Part shown: piece by piece, positions 1-7,443 of the stretch
How the letters are laid out: each line of letters opens with the position of its first letter
How positions within the stretch are numbered: position 1 is the stretch's first letter
Origin: WHSW01 sp035296705
GTDB lineage: Bacteria > Actinomycetota > Thermoleophilia > Solirubrobacterales > 70-9
Assembly (NCBI GenBank): GCA_035296705.1
Contig: DATHAL010000001.1
Span: forward strand, 1 to 16,703
Length of the DNA: 16,703 nucleotides
Direction: 5' to 3'
Translations under genes and position numbers: made by a program
Notes under the pieces: generated by a model
Databases searched by the model: none
What the model was told of the DNA's origin: nothing
What the model saw: only the letters and a program-made list of their open reading frames with translations

Positions 1-30
1 TATGTTAGAAGCGTACTGCCGGTATGTTAG
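1..30 (+). promoter_or_regulatory. Direct repeat TATGTTAG x2 upstream of the hydrolase, probable promoter region
   Basis: TATGTTAG occurs at 1-8 and again at 23-30, a 22-bp period of about two helical turns. The second copy holds TATGTT (23-28), which fits the TANNNT -10 pattern and would start transcription near 35, leaving a leader of about 30 nt that carries the AAGGAGG ribosome site at 55-61. The repeat could be a regulator site or chance. The window edge cuts off anything further upstream. Confidence 0.35.
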
Positions 31-65
31 GCGTGGGACCGGCGGCGATTCGATAAGGAGGGACC

Positions 66-936
66 ATGAGCAAGACCGCGATGCTTCCCCAGGGGAAGGT
101 CTCCTACCTGGATCGAGGCGAGGGCGACCCGCTGCTCTTCGTGCACGGCCTGCTGGTGAACGGACAACTCTGGAAGGGCGTCGCCGACCGGCTCGAGGGC
201 AGCTTCCGCTGCATCGTGCCCGACTGGCCGATGGGCTCGCACCGAACCGCGCTCAACCCGGGTGCGGACCTCTCGCCGCCTGGCATCGCGGGGTTGATCG
301 CCGCGTTCATGGATGCCCTTGAGCTCGACCGGGTGACGCTGGTCGGTAACGACACCGGCGGGGCGATGTCGCAGATCTTCACCGCCGCGCACCCCGACCG
401 GGTCGAGCGGCTGATCCTCACGAACTGCGACACGCTCGAACACTTCCCGCCGTTCCCGTTCAACGGGATCCCTGTGCTGGCCCGCCTGCCAGGCGGCATC
501 ACGGTGGCCGTGGCCCCGTTCCGGATCGGCGCGATCGGACGACTCACGTACGGCACCCTGACGGCACGGCCCCTCGACCCCGAGCTGGTTCGCTCCTGGC
601 TGGAGCCGCATGACCGCCACGTGCGGCGCGACACGCGAAAGCTGACCGCCGGCATACACAAGCCACACGATCGCGGCGGCCGAGAACCTGCGCTCGTTCG
701 AGCACCCGGTTCGGTTCATCTGGGGCACCGCGGACCGCTTCTTCAAGCTAGCTCACGCCGAGCGGCTCGCGGCCATGCTGGCGGATGCCGAGATCGCGAC
801 CGTCGACGACGCCGCCACCTTCTCGCCACTGGACCGACCGGAGGTGGTAGCGGAGCTGATCGCCGGGTTCGTCGCGGAGGGCGCCGCGGCCCCGGCGGGG
901 CCTAGCTCGCCTGGCGGAGCCCCCAAGGTGGCGTAG
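66..936 (+). CDS. Alpha/beta hydrolase of the haloalkane dehalogenase-like type, with an apparent frameshift
   Basis: The ATG at 66 follows AAGGAGG (55-61) by 4 nt. The N-terminal part shows the oxyanion strand FVHG (residues 26-28 region) and a nucleophile elbow GNDTGG with Asp96, so the nucleophile is Asp, as in haloalkane dehalogenases and epoxide hydrolases. After GIHK (codon ending 662) the reading frame becomes Arg/Gly-rich nonsense to a stop at 903-905. Reading one base on (from 664) restores family-like sequence: HTIAAAENLRSFEHP, the acid-strand region IWGTADRFF, then a stop at 934-936. The whole product would be about 289 residues, normal for the family. Where the catalytic His is expected the sequence reads DDAATFSPLD, so His may be replaced by Thr. 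The break is either a real single-base insertion (or 2-base loss) or an assembly error. The 3' end overlaps the convergent GNAT gene. The substrate is unknown. Confidence 0.8.
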
Positions 937-1501
937 CGAGCTCGACCATGCCGCCGGCGACGACCCGAAGGACGCCTGCCATGTGGTCGCCGATCCCCTC
1001 CTGGGGGATCTCGACCTCGACCTCGATCGTGCCGGCATCGCGCGAGATCACCCGCGCGGGGCCCAGCGAGGCGAGGACGTCCTGCATCTGCTCGTTCTCC
1101 GAAAGCAGCAGGGCGGTGAAGCGCCGGATGCCCTCGTCCCGGGCGCGCTCGGCGAGCAGGTTGCAGAGCAAGCTGCCGAGGCCGCGGCCCTGCCAGTCGT
1201 CGATGACCGTCACCGCCGCCTCGGCGCGGACGGCGTCATCGAGGCGGACGTAGCGCGCGACGCCCACGCCGTCGCCGCTGGCTGTCTCGACCGCCACGAG
1301 CGCCTCGTGATCGTGGTGGTCGACCTCGGTCAGATAGGCGAGGAGGCGGTCGGAGAGCTCGGAGATCGCGGTCAGGAACCGTTGGTAGCGCGACTGATCG
1401 CTGAGCCGCTCCCACGCCGCCGCGATCAGCTGCTTGTCGTCGGGACGGACCGGCCGCACGACGACCTCGGAGCCGTCGCGCAGGCGAACCTCGATCGGCA
1501 G
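902..1501 (-). CDS. GNAT family N-acetyltransferase
   Basis: Product of about 199 residues. It opens with VRLRDGSEVVVRPVRPDD and SRYQRFL, typical of the GNAT domain found alone or fused to acyl-CoA synthetase-like proteins (Pat/PatZ type protein-lysine acetyltransferases). The acetyl-CoA pyrophosphate loop is QGRGLG at residues 104-109. No ATG or GTG lies near the expected start. I chose CTG at 1501-1499, which follows an AGGAAG sequence by about 10 nt and lies just after the ETF-QO stop (1509-1507). TTG at 1594 or GTG at 1585 would be alternative starts overlapping ETF-QO. It is the last gene of the etf operon, so acetylation of acyl-CoA enzymes is a plausible but unproven role. Its stop (904-902) lies within the 3' part of the convergent hydrolase. 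Confidence 0.85.
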   Translation of the reverse strand: MPIEVRLRDGSEVVVRPVRPDDKQLIAAAWERLSDQSRYQRFLTAISELSDRLLAYLTEVDHHDHEALVAVETASGDGVGVARYVRLDDAVRAEAAVTVIDDWQGRGLGSLLCNLLAERARDEGIRRFTALLLSENEQMQDVLASLGPARVISRDAGTIEVEVEIPQEGIGDHMAGVLRVVAGGMVELATPPWGLRQAS

Positions 1502-1506
1502 GCTGG

Positions 1507-3210
1507 TCAGACTTCCTGGTATAGCGGACCGTCGCCGCCCTCGGGCATCGTGAGCCGCCCGCCCTTGGCGTTGATCGCGCCGCACTGCACGCAATTCGAG
1601 GCCGTGACGTGCACGTCGACCTCCGGCGCTCCCGAGGCAAGCTGGTCGTCCGGGATCTCATAGACCTGCGCCGGGCAGAGGTTGACCCACGTCTTGGCGA
1701 GCTCGCGCGGCACGTGGCTCTGGATCCGGATGTGGTTCGGGGCGTCGTCGCGCGTCGCGTTCCCCGACAGGAACACCGAGTCGAGCTTGTTGAAGGTGAG
1801 CTTGTTGTCGGGATCCGGGTAGTCCTCCGAGGCGCCTCCGTCCGCCATCGGGATCTCGATGTCGGGCTCGTACTTCCACTTCCCGCCGGGGAGGAGCCCC
1901 TTGGTGATCGTCATCGCACTCGCGACAGCGCCACCGACGAAGAAGCCCTTCGAGAAGGGCTGGCGCATGTTGCGCGACTCGAACAGGTCGTTGCCGATCA
2001 CCGAGTTGCGGACCCGCTCGTCGTATGAGTCGAGGTTGACGGAGTCCTTCTTGAGCGCCTCGAAGATCGCCTCCGCGGCGAGCATCCCGGCGTGCATCGA
2101 GTAGTGGATGCCCTTCAGCGTCGGCACGTTGACCATGTTCGCGGCGTCGCCGGCGATCGCCATGCCGGGCACAGTGAGGCTGCGCGGCATCGAGAAGTAG
2201 CCGCCCGACGGGATCGTCTTCGCCCCCCATGCGACGCGCTCCCCGCCGTCGAGCATCTTGCGCACGAACGGGTGCGTCTTCAGCTCCTGGAGCAGATCAT
2301 GGACGGACAGGGTCGAGTCGGTGTAATCGAGGCCGACGACGAGCCCGATGCAGAGCTTGTCCTCGCCCATCGGGTAGATGAAGCTGCCGCCGAACTCGTT
2401 CCACTTGGGCCTCTTCCGCAGCGGCCACCCCATCGTGTGGATCACGCGATCGAGCGGTTTGGACACCTTCCAGACCTCCTTGACGCCGAGCTCCCAGCGC
2501 ACCGGGAGCGTGCCGTGGAGATCGAAGTAGTCGAGCGCCGCCTGTGTCAGGTGCCCCAGGGTGCCCTCGGCGAGGACCGTCGTCCGCGCGACCACGTCGG
2601 AGCCCGGCTCGAAGTTGCCGAGCGGCTCGCCGTCCTTGCCGCGACCGCGGTCGCCGGAGCGGATGCCGCGCACGATTCGGTCGGAGACCAGGAGCCTGTC
2701 GGCGACGGTCTCGGTGAGGATGTAGGCGCCCCTCTCCTCCGCCTTCTCGGCGAGGAAGCGCGAGAGCTTCGCGATCGAGACGACGTAGTTGCCGTGGTTG
2801 CGGAAGTTGGGCGGCATCGGCACCAGCGGCAAGGCCGCGCGCTTGGTGAGGAGGTAGACGGCGTCCTTGGTCACCTCCTGGTAGGCGAACGGCCAGTCGG
2901 ACGGATCGAGGTCCGGGAAGAGCTCCCGCATCGCCGCGGGCTTCATGTTGGCGCCGCTCAGCGTGTGGGCGCCGCACGCCTTGCCCTTCTCGATCACGGC
3001 GACGGGCACCTCGCCGAGCTTCTCCATCAGCTCGGGCTCGCGCTCGAGCAGGTCGAGGAGCCGGTTCGCGCAGGCGAGGCCGGCCGGACCGCCGCCGACG
3101 ATCGCGACGCCGACCTCGATCCGCTCGTCCTCGGGATCCGTCGGCGCGACGATCAGCTCGCCGTCGTCGAACGGCGGCGGGTACTGCGCCGGCTCTACCG
3201 TTGGTGCCAT
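1507..3210 (-). CDS. Electron transfer flavoprotein:quinone oxidoreductase (ETF-QO)
   Basis: 567 residues, about the usual size. It takes electrons from reduced ETF and gives them to the membrane quinone pool. The FAD-binding motif VAIVGGGPAG lies at residues 35-44. Family blocks include CGAHTLSGA, GGSFIYPMGEDKLCIGLV, AKTIPSGGYFSMPR and VPGMAIAGDAANMVNVPTLKGIHYS around residues 85-400. The C-terminal ferredoxin-like segment has CPAQVYE (Cys512), then CVQCGAINAKGG (Cys540, Cys543), ending PEGGDGPLY. Known ETF-QO and FixX proteins have CxxCxxC here; this one has Ile546 (codon 1575-1573) in place of the last Cys, so one [4Fe-4S] ligand is missing. The ATG at 3210 is 8 nt after the etfA stop, with only a weak ribosome site, so it is probably translated from the same mRNA. 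Reading further upstream in this frame gives only Arg-rich shadow sequence. Confidence 0.95.
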   Translation of the reverse strand: MAPTVEPAQYPPPFDDGELIVAPTDPEDERIEVGVAIVGGGPAGLACANRLLDLLEREPELMEKLGEVPVAVIEKGKACGAHTLSGANMKPAAMRELFPDLDPSDWPFAYQEVTKDAVYLLTKRAALPLVPMPPNFRNHGNYVVSIAKLSRFLAEKAEERGAYILTETVADRLLVSDRIVRGIRSGDRGRGKDGEPLGNFEPGSDVVARTTVLAEGTLGHLTQAALDYFDLHGTLPVRWELGVKEVWKVSKPLDRVIHTMGWPLRKRPKWNEFGGSFIYPMGEDKLCIGLVVGLDYTDSTLSVHDLLQELKTHPFVRKMLDGGERVAWGAKTIPSGGYFSMPRSLTVPGMAIAGDAANMVNVPTLKGIHYSMHAGMLAAEAIFEALKKDSVNLDSYDERVRNSVIGNDLFESRNMRQPFSKGFFVGGAVASAMTITKGLLPGGKWKYEPDIEIPMADGGASEDYPDPDNKLTFNKLDSVFLSGNATRDDAPNHIRIQSHVPRELAKTWVNLCPAQVYEIPDDQLASGAPEVDVHVTASNCVQCGAINAKGGRLTMPEGGDGPLYQEV

Positions 3211-3218
3211 CGTGCCCG

Positions 3219-4193
3219 TCAGCCGCCCCTCTTCGCCCTGATCGCGTCGGTGAGCTTGGGCATGATCTTGTGCAGGTCGCCCACCACGCCGAGGTCGGCG
3301 AACTCGAAGATCGGCGCGTTCGGGTCCTTGTTGATCGCGAGGATGTTCTCCGAGCTCTGCATCCCAACCTTGTGCTGGATCGCGCCGGAGATCCCAGCCG
3401 CGAGGTAGAGCTTCGGCGCGACGGTCTTGCCCGTTTGGCCGATCTGCGCCGCATACGGATACCAGCCGGCGTCCACGACCGCGCGGGTCGCGGCAACGGC
3501 GCCGCCCAGCACTTCGGCGAGTTCCTCGGCGAGCTTGAAGTTGTCCTTCTCGCCCAGGCCACGACCGCCGCCGACCAGGATGTCGGCGTCCTCGATGTTG
3601 ACGTCCGCGCCCCGCTGCTCGCCGCGGGTGCGCATCTTGGCCTGCGTCGACCACTCCGAGAGCTCGACCTCGACGTCCTCGACCTCGGCGGTGCCGCCGG
3701 TCTCGTTGGCGTCGAAGGCGTTCAGCCGGCCGATGATGATCCCGGGCTCGCCGACGTACCCGACGTCGACGATCGCGGAGTCCTGGAGCACCGGCCGCTC
3801 GGCAACCAGCTTTCCGTCGGCGACCTTGACCGCGGTCACCTCCATCGTCACGCCGCCGTTGAGCCGCGCGGTCAGGCCGGCGCCGATCTCGAAGCCGAGC
3901 AGGCCGCCGCCGAACAGCGCGTAGGAGAAGCCGTTGTCGGCGATCACCTTCGCCATCACGTCGACGATCGGCTGCGCGAGCCCCTCGGGCGCTGACGAGC
4001 AGCGGTACACCTTCGCGGCGCCGTAGGCGCCGAGCCCGGCGGCGGCGTCGTCTGAGACGTCGCCGACCACCACGGCCGCCGCCTCGGTGCCGAGCTCGCC
4101 TGCCAGCTTCGCGGCCTCCGAGATCGCGCCGAGCGAGTTCTTGTTGAAGTTGCCCTCGTCGTCGTGGAGGGCGTAGACCAGGATGCCAGCCAT
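3219..4193 (-). CDS. etfA: Electron transfer flavoprotein subunit alpha
   Basis: 324 residues. EtfA binds FAD and with EtfB carries electrons from acyl-CoA dehydrogenases to ETF-QO. The N-terminal Rossmann-like half begins ILVYALHDDEGN. The FAD domain is clear: VGGGRGLG (207-214), AATRAVVDAGW (234-244), QIGQTGKTVAPKLYLAAGIS (250-269), AIQHKVGM (271-278) and NKDPNAPIFEFADLGVVGD (288-306). The ATG (4193-4191) shares one base with the TAA stop of etfB (TAATG), which points to translational coupling. An AAGGA element about 10 nt upstream can serve as ribosome site. The order etfB-etfA is the usual one. Confidence 0.97.
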   Translation of the reverse strand: MAGILVYALHDDEGNFNKNSLGAISEAAKLAGELGTEAAAVVVGDVSDDAAAGLGAYGAAKVYRCSSAPEGLAQPIVDVMAKVIADNGFSYALFGGGLLGFEIGAGLTARLNGGVTMEVTAVKVADGKLVAERPVLQDSAIVDVGYVGEPGIIIGRLNAFDANETGGTAEVEDVEVELSEWSTQAKMRTRGEQRGADVNIEDADILVGGGRGLGEKDNFKLAEELAEVLGGAVAATRAVVDAGWYPYAAQIGQTGKTVAPKLYLAAGISGAIQHKVGMQSSENILAINKDPNAPIFEFADLGVVGDLHKIMPKLTDAIRAKRGG

Positions 4194-4984
4194 TACAGGA
4201 GCTTCCTTTCGTCGAGCCAGGCGACGATCTTTTCGACCGTCTCGTTCGTGTCCTCGTCCTCGAACACCTCGCCCGCCTCCTTCTGGGGGGGCCGGGCGAT
4301 CTCGAGCACCTGCGTCTTCGAGCCCTCCTCGCCCACCTGCGACGCCTCGATGCCGACGTCGGCGGTCGATTTCGTATCAAGGGGCTTCTTCTTCGCGCCC
4401 ATGATCGCCTTCAGCGACGGGTACCGGGGCTCGTTGATCGCGTCGCCGACCGAGATCACCGCGGGGAGCGTGACCTCGACCGTGTCGTAGCCGTACTCCG
4501 CCTGGCGCTCGCACACCAGCGCGCCGTCCTCGACGTCGATCTGGATCACCTGCGTGAGCGAAGGCATCTTGAGATGGTCGGCGACGACCGCGCCGATCGT
4601 GTAGCACTCGCCGTCGTCGGACTGCTGGCCGAGCAGCACGAGGTCGGGCTGCTCGGACTCCAGCACCCTTGCGAGCGCGTAGCCGGTCGCGCAGACGTCG
4701 GAGCCGGCGAGCGACGCGTCGGTGAGGTGGACGGAGCGGTCGGCGCCGAGCGCGACCGCCTTGTGGAGCGCACGGACGGCGCTCTCCGGTCCCATCGTTA
4801 CGGCGACGATCTCGTCGACGTCGACCTTGCCGCCCTCGCGGATCTGCATCGCGGCTTCGAGGGCGTGCGTGTCGAACGGGTTGAGGTTCTTCTCGCCGCT
4901 GCGATCGAGCCGCTTCGTGTTCGGATCGATCCGCTTCTGGACAGCGGCGTCGGGAACCTCCTTGACAAGACAGCAAATCTTCAA
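4193..4984 (-). CDS. etfB: Electron transfer flavoprotein subunit beta
   Basis: 263 residues, the normal length, starting LKICCLVKEVPDA, which matches the family opening MKIxVxVKxVPD. EtfB contributes the AMP site and the loop that docks to dehydrogenases. The family signature around residues 179-203 is present (VGDAINEPRYPSLKAIMGAK then KKPLD). I chose TTG at 4984 because AAGGAGG (4998-4992) sits 7 nt upstream and family homology begins there; the in-frame ATG at 5017 falls inside the likely promoter. It is the first gene of the operon etfB-etfA-ETF-QO-GNAT. Confidence 0.96.
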   Translation of the reverse strand: MKICCLVKEVPDAAVQKRIDPNTKRLDRSGEKNLNPFDTHALEAAMQIREGGKVDVDEIVAVTMGPESAVRALHKAVALGADRSVHLTDASLAGSDVCATGYALARVLESEQPDLVLLGQQSDDGECYTIGAVVADHLKMPSLTQVIQIDVEDGALVCERQAEYGYDTVEVTLPAVISVGDAINEPRYPSLKAIMGAKKKPLDTKSTADVGIEASQVGEEGSKTQVLEIARPPQKEAGEVFEDEDTNETVEKIVAWLDERKLL

Positions 4985-5015
4985 GTCGAGGCCTCCTTGG
5001 GGGTGAGCGGCGGGC

Positions 5016-5047
5016 ATGTTACCCGATTGACTGACGAGTCAATCGGG
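5016..5047 (-). promoter_or_regulatory. etf operon promoter overlapped by an inverted-repeat operator
   Basis: A perfect inverted repeat has 11-bp arms CCCGATTGACT (5022-5032) and AGTCAATCGGG (5037-5047) around a 4-nt centre. Read on the minus strand, TTGACT (5042-5037) is a good -35 and TAACAT (5021-5016) fits TANNNT as -10, with a 15-nt spacer. Transcription would start near 5009 and give a leader of about 25 nt carrying AAGGAGG. The repeat covers the -35 and the spacer, as expected for a repressor site. The TGACT/AGTCA half-sites resemble those of TetR-family regulators of fatty acid breakdown, but no regulator gene is adjacent and the identity is an inference. Confidence 0.6.
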
Positions 5048-5052
5048 CGGGC

Positions 5053-7404
5053 TCAGCGCCCGCTGCCGCCGAGCTCCAAGCGCACCGTAGCGCCGTTCCG
5101 CGCGCTGACGGCCCCAGTCGGCACGTCGAGCCGGCGAAGCGCCGGGTCGTAGCTCCAGCCGTGCAGCTCGCGCGGCTGCCCGCCGCTCGAGATCGTCATG
5201 CGCGAGGGGCGCCGGACGCCGACGAAGCGCAGCAGGTAGCGGCGCTTGGCGGGCATCCCGCCGTAGTGGCCTCGCGCACCGCCGATCGTCAGCGTGCGCG
5301 CGCCGTCTCCCCAGCGCACCGAGGTCCGGGTGAAGGCGCCGCGCTCGTATTCGAAGCCGGCGCCCGAGTCCTCGTAAAGCTCGAAGGACCCGCTGTCGCC
5401 GGTGTAGACGTCGAGCGCGAGTGGATCGGCCTGGCCGTGGGCGACGCGGCTCTCCGACGGCTGTCGGGGCACGACCGAGCCGGCACGGGCGAAAACCGGC
5501 ATCCGGTCGAGCGGCACCGACATCCGCTCGGTCCGGCCACCGCGATGGACAGCGCCCGTGAACACGTCCACCCACTCCCCGGGCGGAAACCAGACGCGCT
5601 TCGCGGCCCGCTTGCCCGGGGCGGCGACCGGGGCGACGAGGAGCTGGTCGCCGAGCATGTACTGACCGTCGAACTCGTACGCCTCCTGCGCGCGCGGCCA
5701 GCTCAGATACATCGGCCTCGCCATCGGCAGCCCGCTGTCATAGGCCTTGCGCGCAAGCGTGTAGAGGTAAGGGACGAGCGACTCGCGCAGGCGCAAAAAG
5801 CCGCTCGCGATCCGGCTCGCGCGCTTTCCGTACTCCCATGGCAACCGGTAGCCGTGGTCGGAGTGCAGGCGAAGGATCGGCTGGAAGGTCCCGAACTGGA
5901 TCCAGCGCACGTACATGTCGGAAGGCAGCTTCTCCCCGTGGAAGCTGCCGATGTCGTGCGACACGTACGGGAGCCCGATGCCGGCTCCCTCCGCGGCCGT
6001 GAACCGGATCTGGAAGTCGAGCATCGGCCAGGTCGGGTAGGTGTCGCCGGTGAAGTGGATCGCGTAGCGGTGGTCGGCCCAGGCCCCGGGCATCGGAGCG
6101 TGGTAGTTCCAGAACGAGGAGCCGACCCGGCTGAGCGCGAGCCAGCGCAGCCCCCTGGCGCGCTCCCGCCCCGCATAAAGCGCGTTGATCCAGGTGTCCG
6201 GCGTCAGCCCGGGAGCCTGCGCGTCGCTCTCGTCGTTGTTCCAGTCGAGCCACCAGAAATCGACGCCCTGGGCCTCGAATGGCTCGTGGAGCGAGAAGTA
6301 GGACTTGACGTGCTCCGGGCGCGCCCAGTCCCAGACTCCGCAGACGGCGCTCGTGTCGTGGACGTGGATCTGACAGCGCCCGCTGTCGGTGGGAAGGCCG
6401 CCGGCCGCGGCGTCGGCGGCCGCGAATGCGGGGTCGGCGTGGGTGATCGACGGGTGGACGTTCAGGCCCACGGCGAGCTCCTTCGAGTGCGCCCACTTCA
6501 GGAACCCGGCTGGATCGGGGCCGAAGACGGGCGTCCACTGCCATCCGTTCCACGGGTTCGGGGCCTTGTAGTCGGTGTCGACGATCAGGACGTCGAGCGG
6601 CACGTGCGCGGCCCGGAACCGAGCGACGAGCTTCTGGTAGGCGCTGGCGCTGTAGAACGAGTAGCGGGAGAACCAGTTGCCGAACGCCTCGCGCGGGAGG
6701 AGCGGAGCGGGACCGCTCAGGTCGCGGAAGTCGCCGAGCGCGGCCGCGTAGTCGTGGGCGTACGCGAACAGGTAGCCGTCCTGGTAGCCGCCGGAATGGC
6801 CCGGGCGCGGGGCGTACCAGCGCCCGCCGTCGACGAGCAGCGGGCTGATCGTGTCGTCGAGCAGGTACCAGCCGTCGCGCGAGAGGATCCCGTCGTGGAG
6901 CGGGACGGGGCCGCTCTGGCCGTCGAGACCGCGGTACCAGCCGCCCAGGTTCCCCTGGGTCCGCGGGGCGGGGTCACCGGGGTTCGCGAGCGTCGCGACC
7001 GGCGGCGGGTCGGGGGCACGCGAGGTCGTCGTCCCGGTCGGGAAGGAGGGTCTCGCAGCGAACTTCTCGCCGTCGCCGCGCATCGTCAGCTTCAGGTTCG
7101 AGGCGTCGAACGGCCCGGCGCCGATCCGGTAGCGGAGGATCGCGCGCGAGGTCTTGACCACGCGGAGTCCGTCGACGACGCGCGTGCGCACCTTCCCTCT
7201 CGTCGGCCCCCGCCTGATCGCGGTCAGCGTGGGCGCGTCCTCGAAGCGCTCGTCGGCGGCGTACTCGAGCCTGAAGAGCGTCGGGGTCAGGACCTGGATC
7301 CGCGCCGGCCCGTCGCGGACCTCGAACGTCGTGTCGGCCGCCCGCGCGTCGGCGGCCGGAAACGCGACGATCGCAAGCAGGACCGCCGGCAGCACCCTTC
7401 GCAT
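5053..7404 (-). CDS. Secreted glycoside hydrolase family 31 (alpha-glucosidase/alpha-xylosidase type)
   Basis: 783 residues. It starts with a signal peptide: Arg-Arg, a hydrophobic core (residues 4-16), and a likely cleavage after ADARA (residue 22). An N-terminal beta-sandwich precedes the (beta/alpha)8 barrel (from about 240), where LIVDTDYK, then FWWLDWN with the probable nucleophile Asp387, and HFTGDTYPTW with the probable acid/base Asp454 mark GH31. HDIGSFHG, QFGTFQPILRLHSDHG and the post-barrel beta domain (GDQLLVAPV, YTGDSGSFELYEDSG) follow. These enzymes remove alpha-linked terminal sugars; the exact substrate cannot be read from the motifs. No Shine-Dalgarno sequence is visible, but TAGCCT (7417-7412) lies 7 nt before the ATG, which suggests a leaderless mRNA. 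It appears unrelated to the surrounding acyl-CoA genes. Confidence 0.93.
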   Translation of the reverse strand: MRRVLPAVLLAIVAFPAADARAADTTFEVRDGPARIQVLTPTLFRLEYAADERFEDAPTLTAIRRGPTRGKVRTRVVDGLRVVKTSRAILRYRIGAGPFDASNLKLTMRGDGEKFAARPSFPTGTTTSRAPDPPPVATLANPGDPAPRTQGNLGGWYRGLDGQSGPVPLHDGILSRDGWYLLDDTISPLLVDGGRWYAPRPGHSGGYQDGYLFAYAHDYAAALGDFRDLSGPAPLLPREAFGNWFSRYSFYSASAYQKLVARFRAAHVPLDVLIVDTDYKAPNPWNGWQWTPVFGPDPAGFLKWAHSKELAVGLNVHPSITHADPAFAAADAAAGGLPTDSGRCQIHVHDTSAVCGVWDWARPEHVKSYFSLHEPFEAQGVDFWWLDWNNDESDAQAPGLTPDTWINALYAGRERARGLRWLALSRVGSSFWNYHAPMPGAWADHRYAIHFTGDTYPTWPMLDFQIRFTAAEGAGIGLPYVSHDIGSFHGEKLPSDMYVRWIQFGTFQPILRLHSDHGYRLPWEYGKRASRIASGFLRLRESLVPYLYTLARKAYDSGLPMARPMYLSWPRAQEAYEFDGQYMLGDQLLVAPVAAPGKRAAKRVWFPPGEWVDVFTGAVHRGGRTERMSVPLDRMPVFARAGSVVPRQPSESRVAHGQADPLALDVYTGDSGSFELYEDSGAGFEYERGAFTRTSVRWGDGARTLTIGGARGHYGGMPAKRRYLLRFVGVRRPSRMTISSGGQPRELHGWSYDPALRRLDVPTGAVSARNGATVRLELGGSGR

Positions 7405-7435
7405 GCGCGGCAGGCTATCCGCCGTGCATGCGGAT
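7405..7435 (-). promoter_or_regulatory. Putative leaderless promoter of the GH31 gene with a small inverted repeat
   Basis: On the minus strand TAGCCT (7417-7412) stands 7 nt upstream of the ATG, the spacing expected when the start codon is also the transcript 5' end. Just upstream, ATCCGC (7417-7422) and GCGGAT (7430-7435) form a 6-bp inverted repeat with a 7-nt loop. It could be a short operator or a weak end signal for the preceding gene, whose stop is at 7446-7444. No T-tract follows it. Confidence 0.4.
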
Positions 7436-7443
7436 CAGGTGGT

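Noticed and set aside
663..905. The original-frame tail of the hydrolase (Arg/Gly-rich) as the genuine C-terminus
   Set aside because: The other frame gives the conserved acid-loop strand and terminal helix of the family, while this tail has shadow composition.
3211..4380. An N-terminal extension of ETF-QO fusing it to a 390-residue upstream segment in the same frame
   Set aside because: The extension is Arg/Gly-rich and lies under the real etfA and etfB genes; ETF-QO homology starts at the ATG at 3210.
4985..5017. ATG at 5017 as the etfB start
   Set aside because: It overlaps the predicted -10 and adds non-homologous residues; AAGGAGG sits correctly for TTG at 4984.
5022..5047. The inverted repeat as a Rho-independent terminator of the GH31 gene
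   Set aside because: It does lie just past a region between genes, but it is upstream of etfB and downstream of no T-tract on either strand; the embedded TTGACT and TAACAT and closeness to etfB favour an operator.
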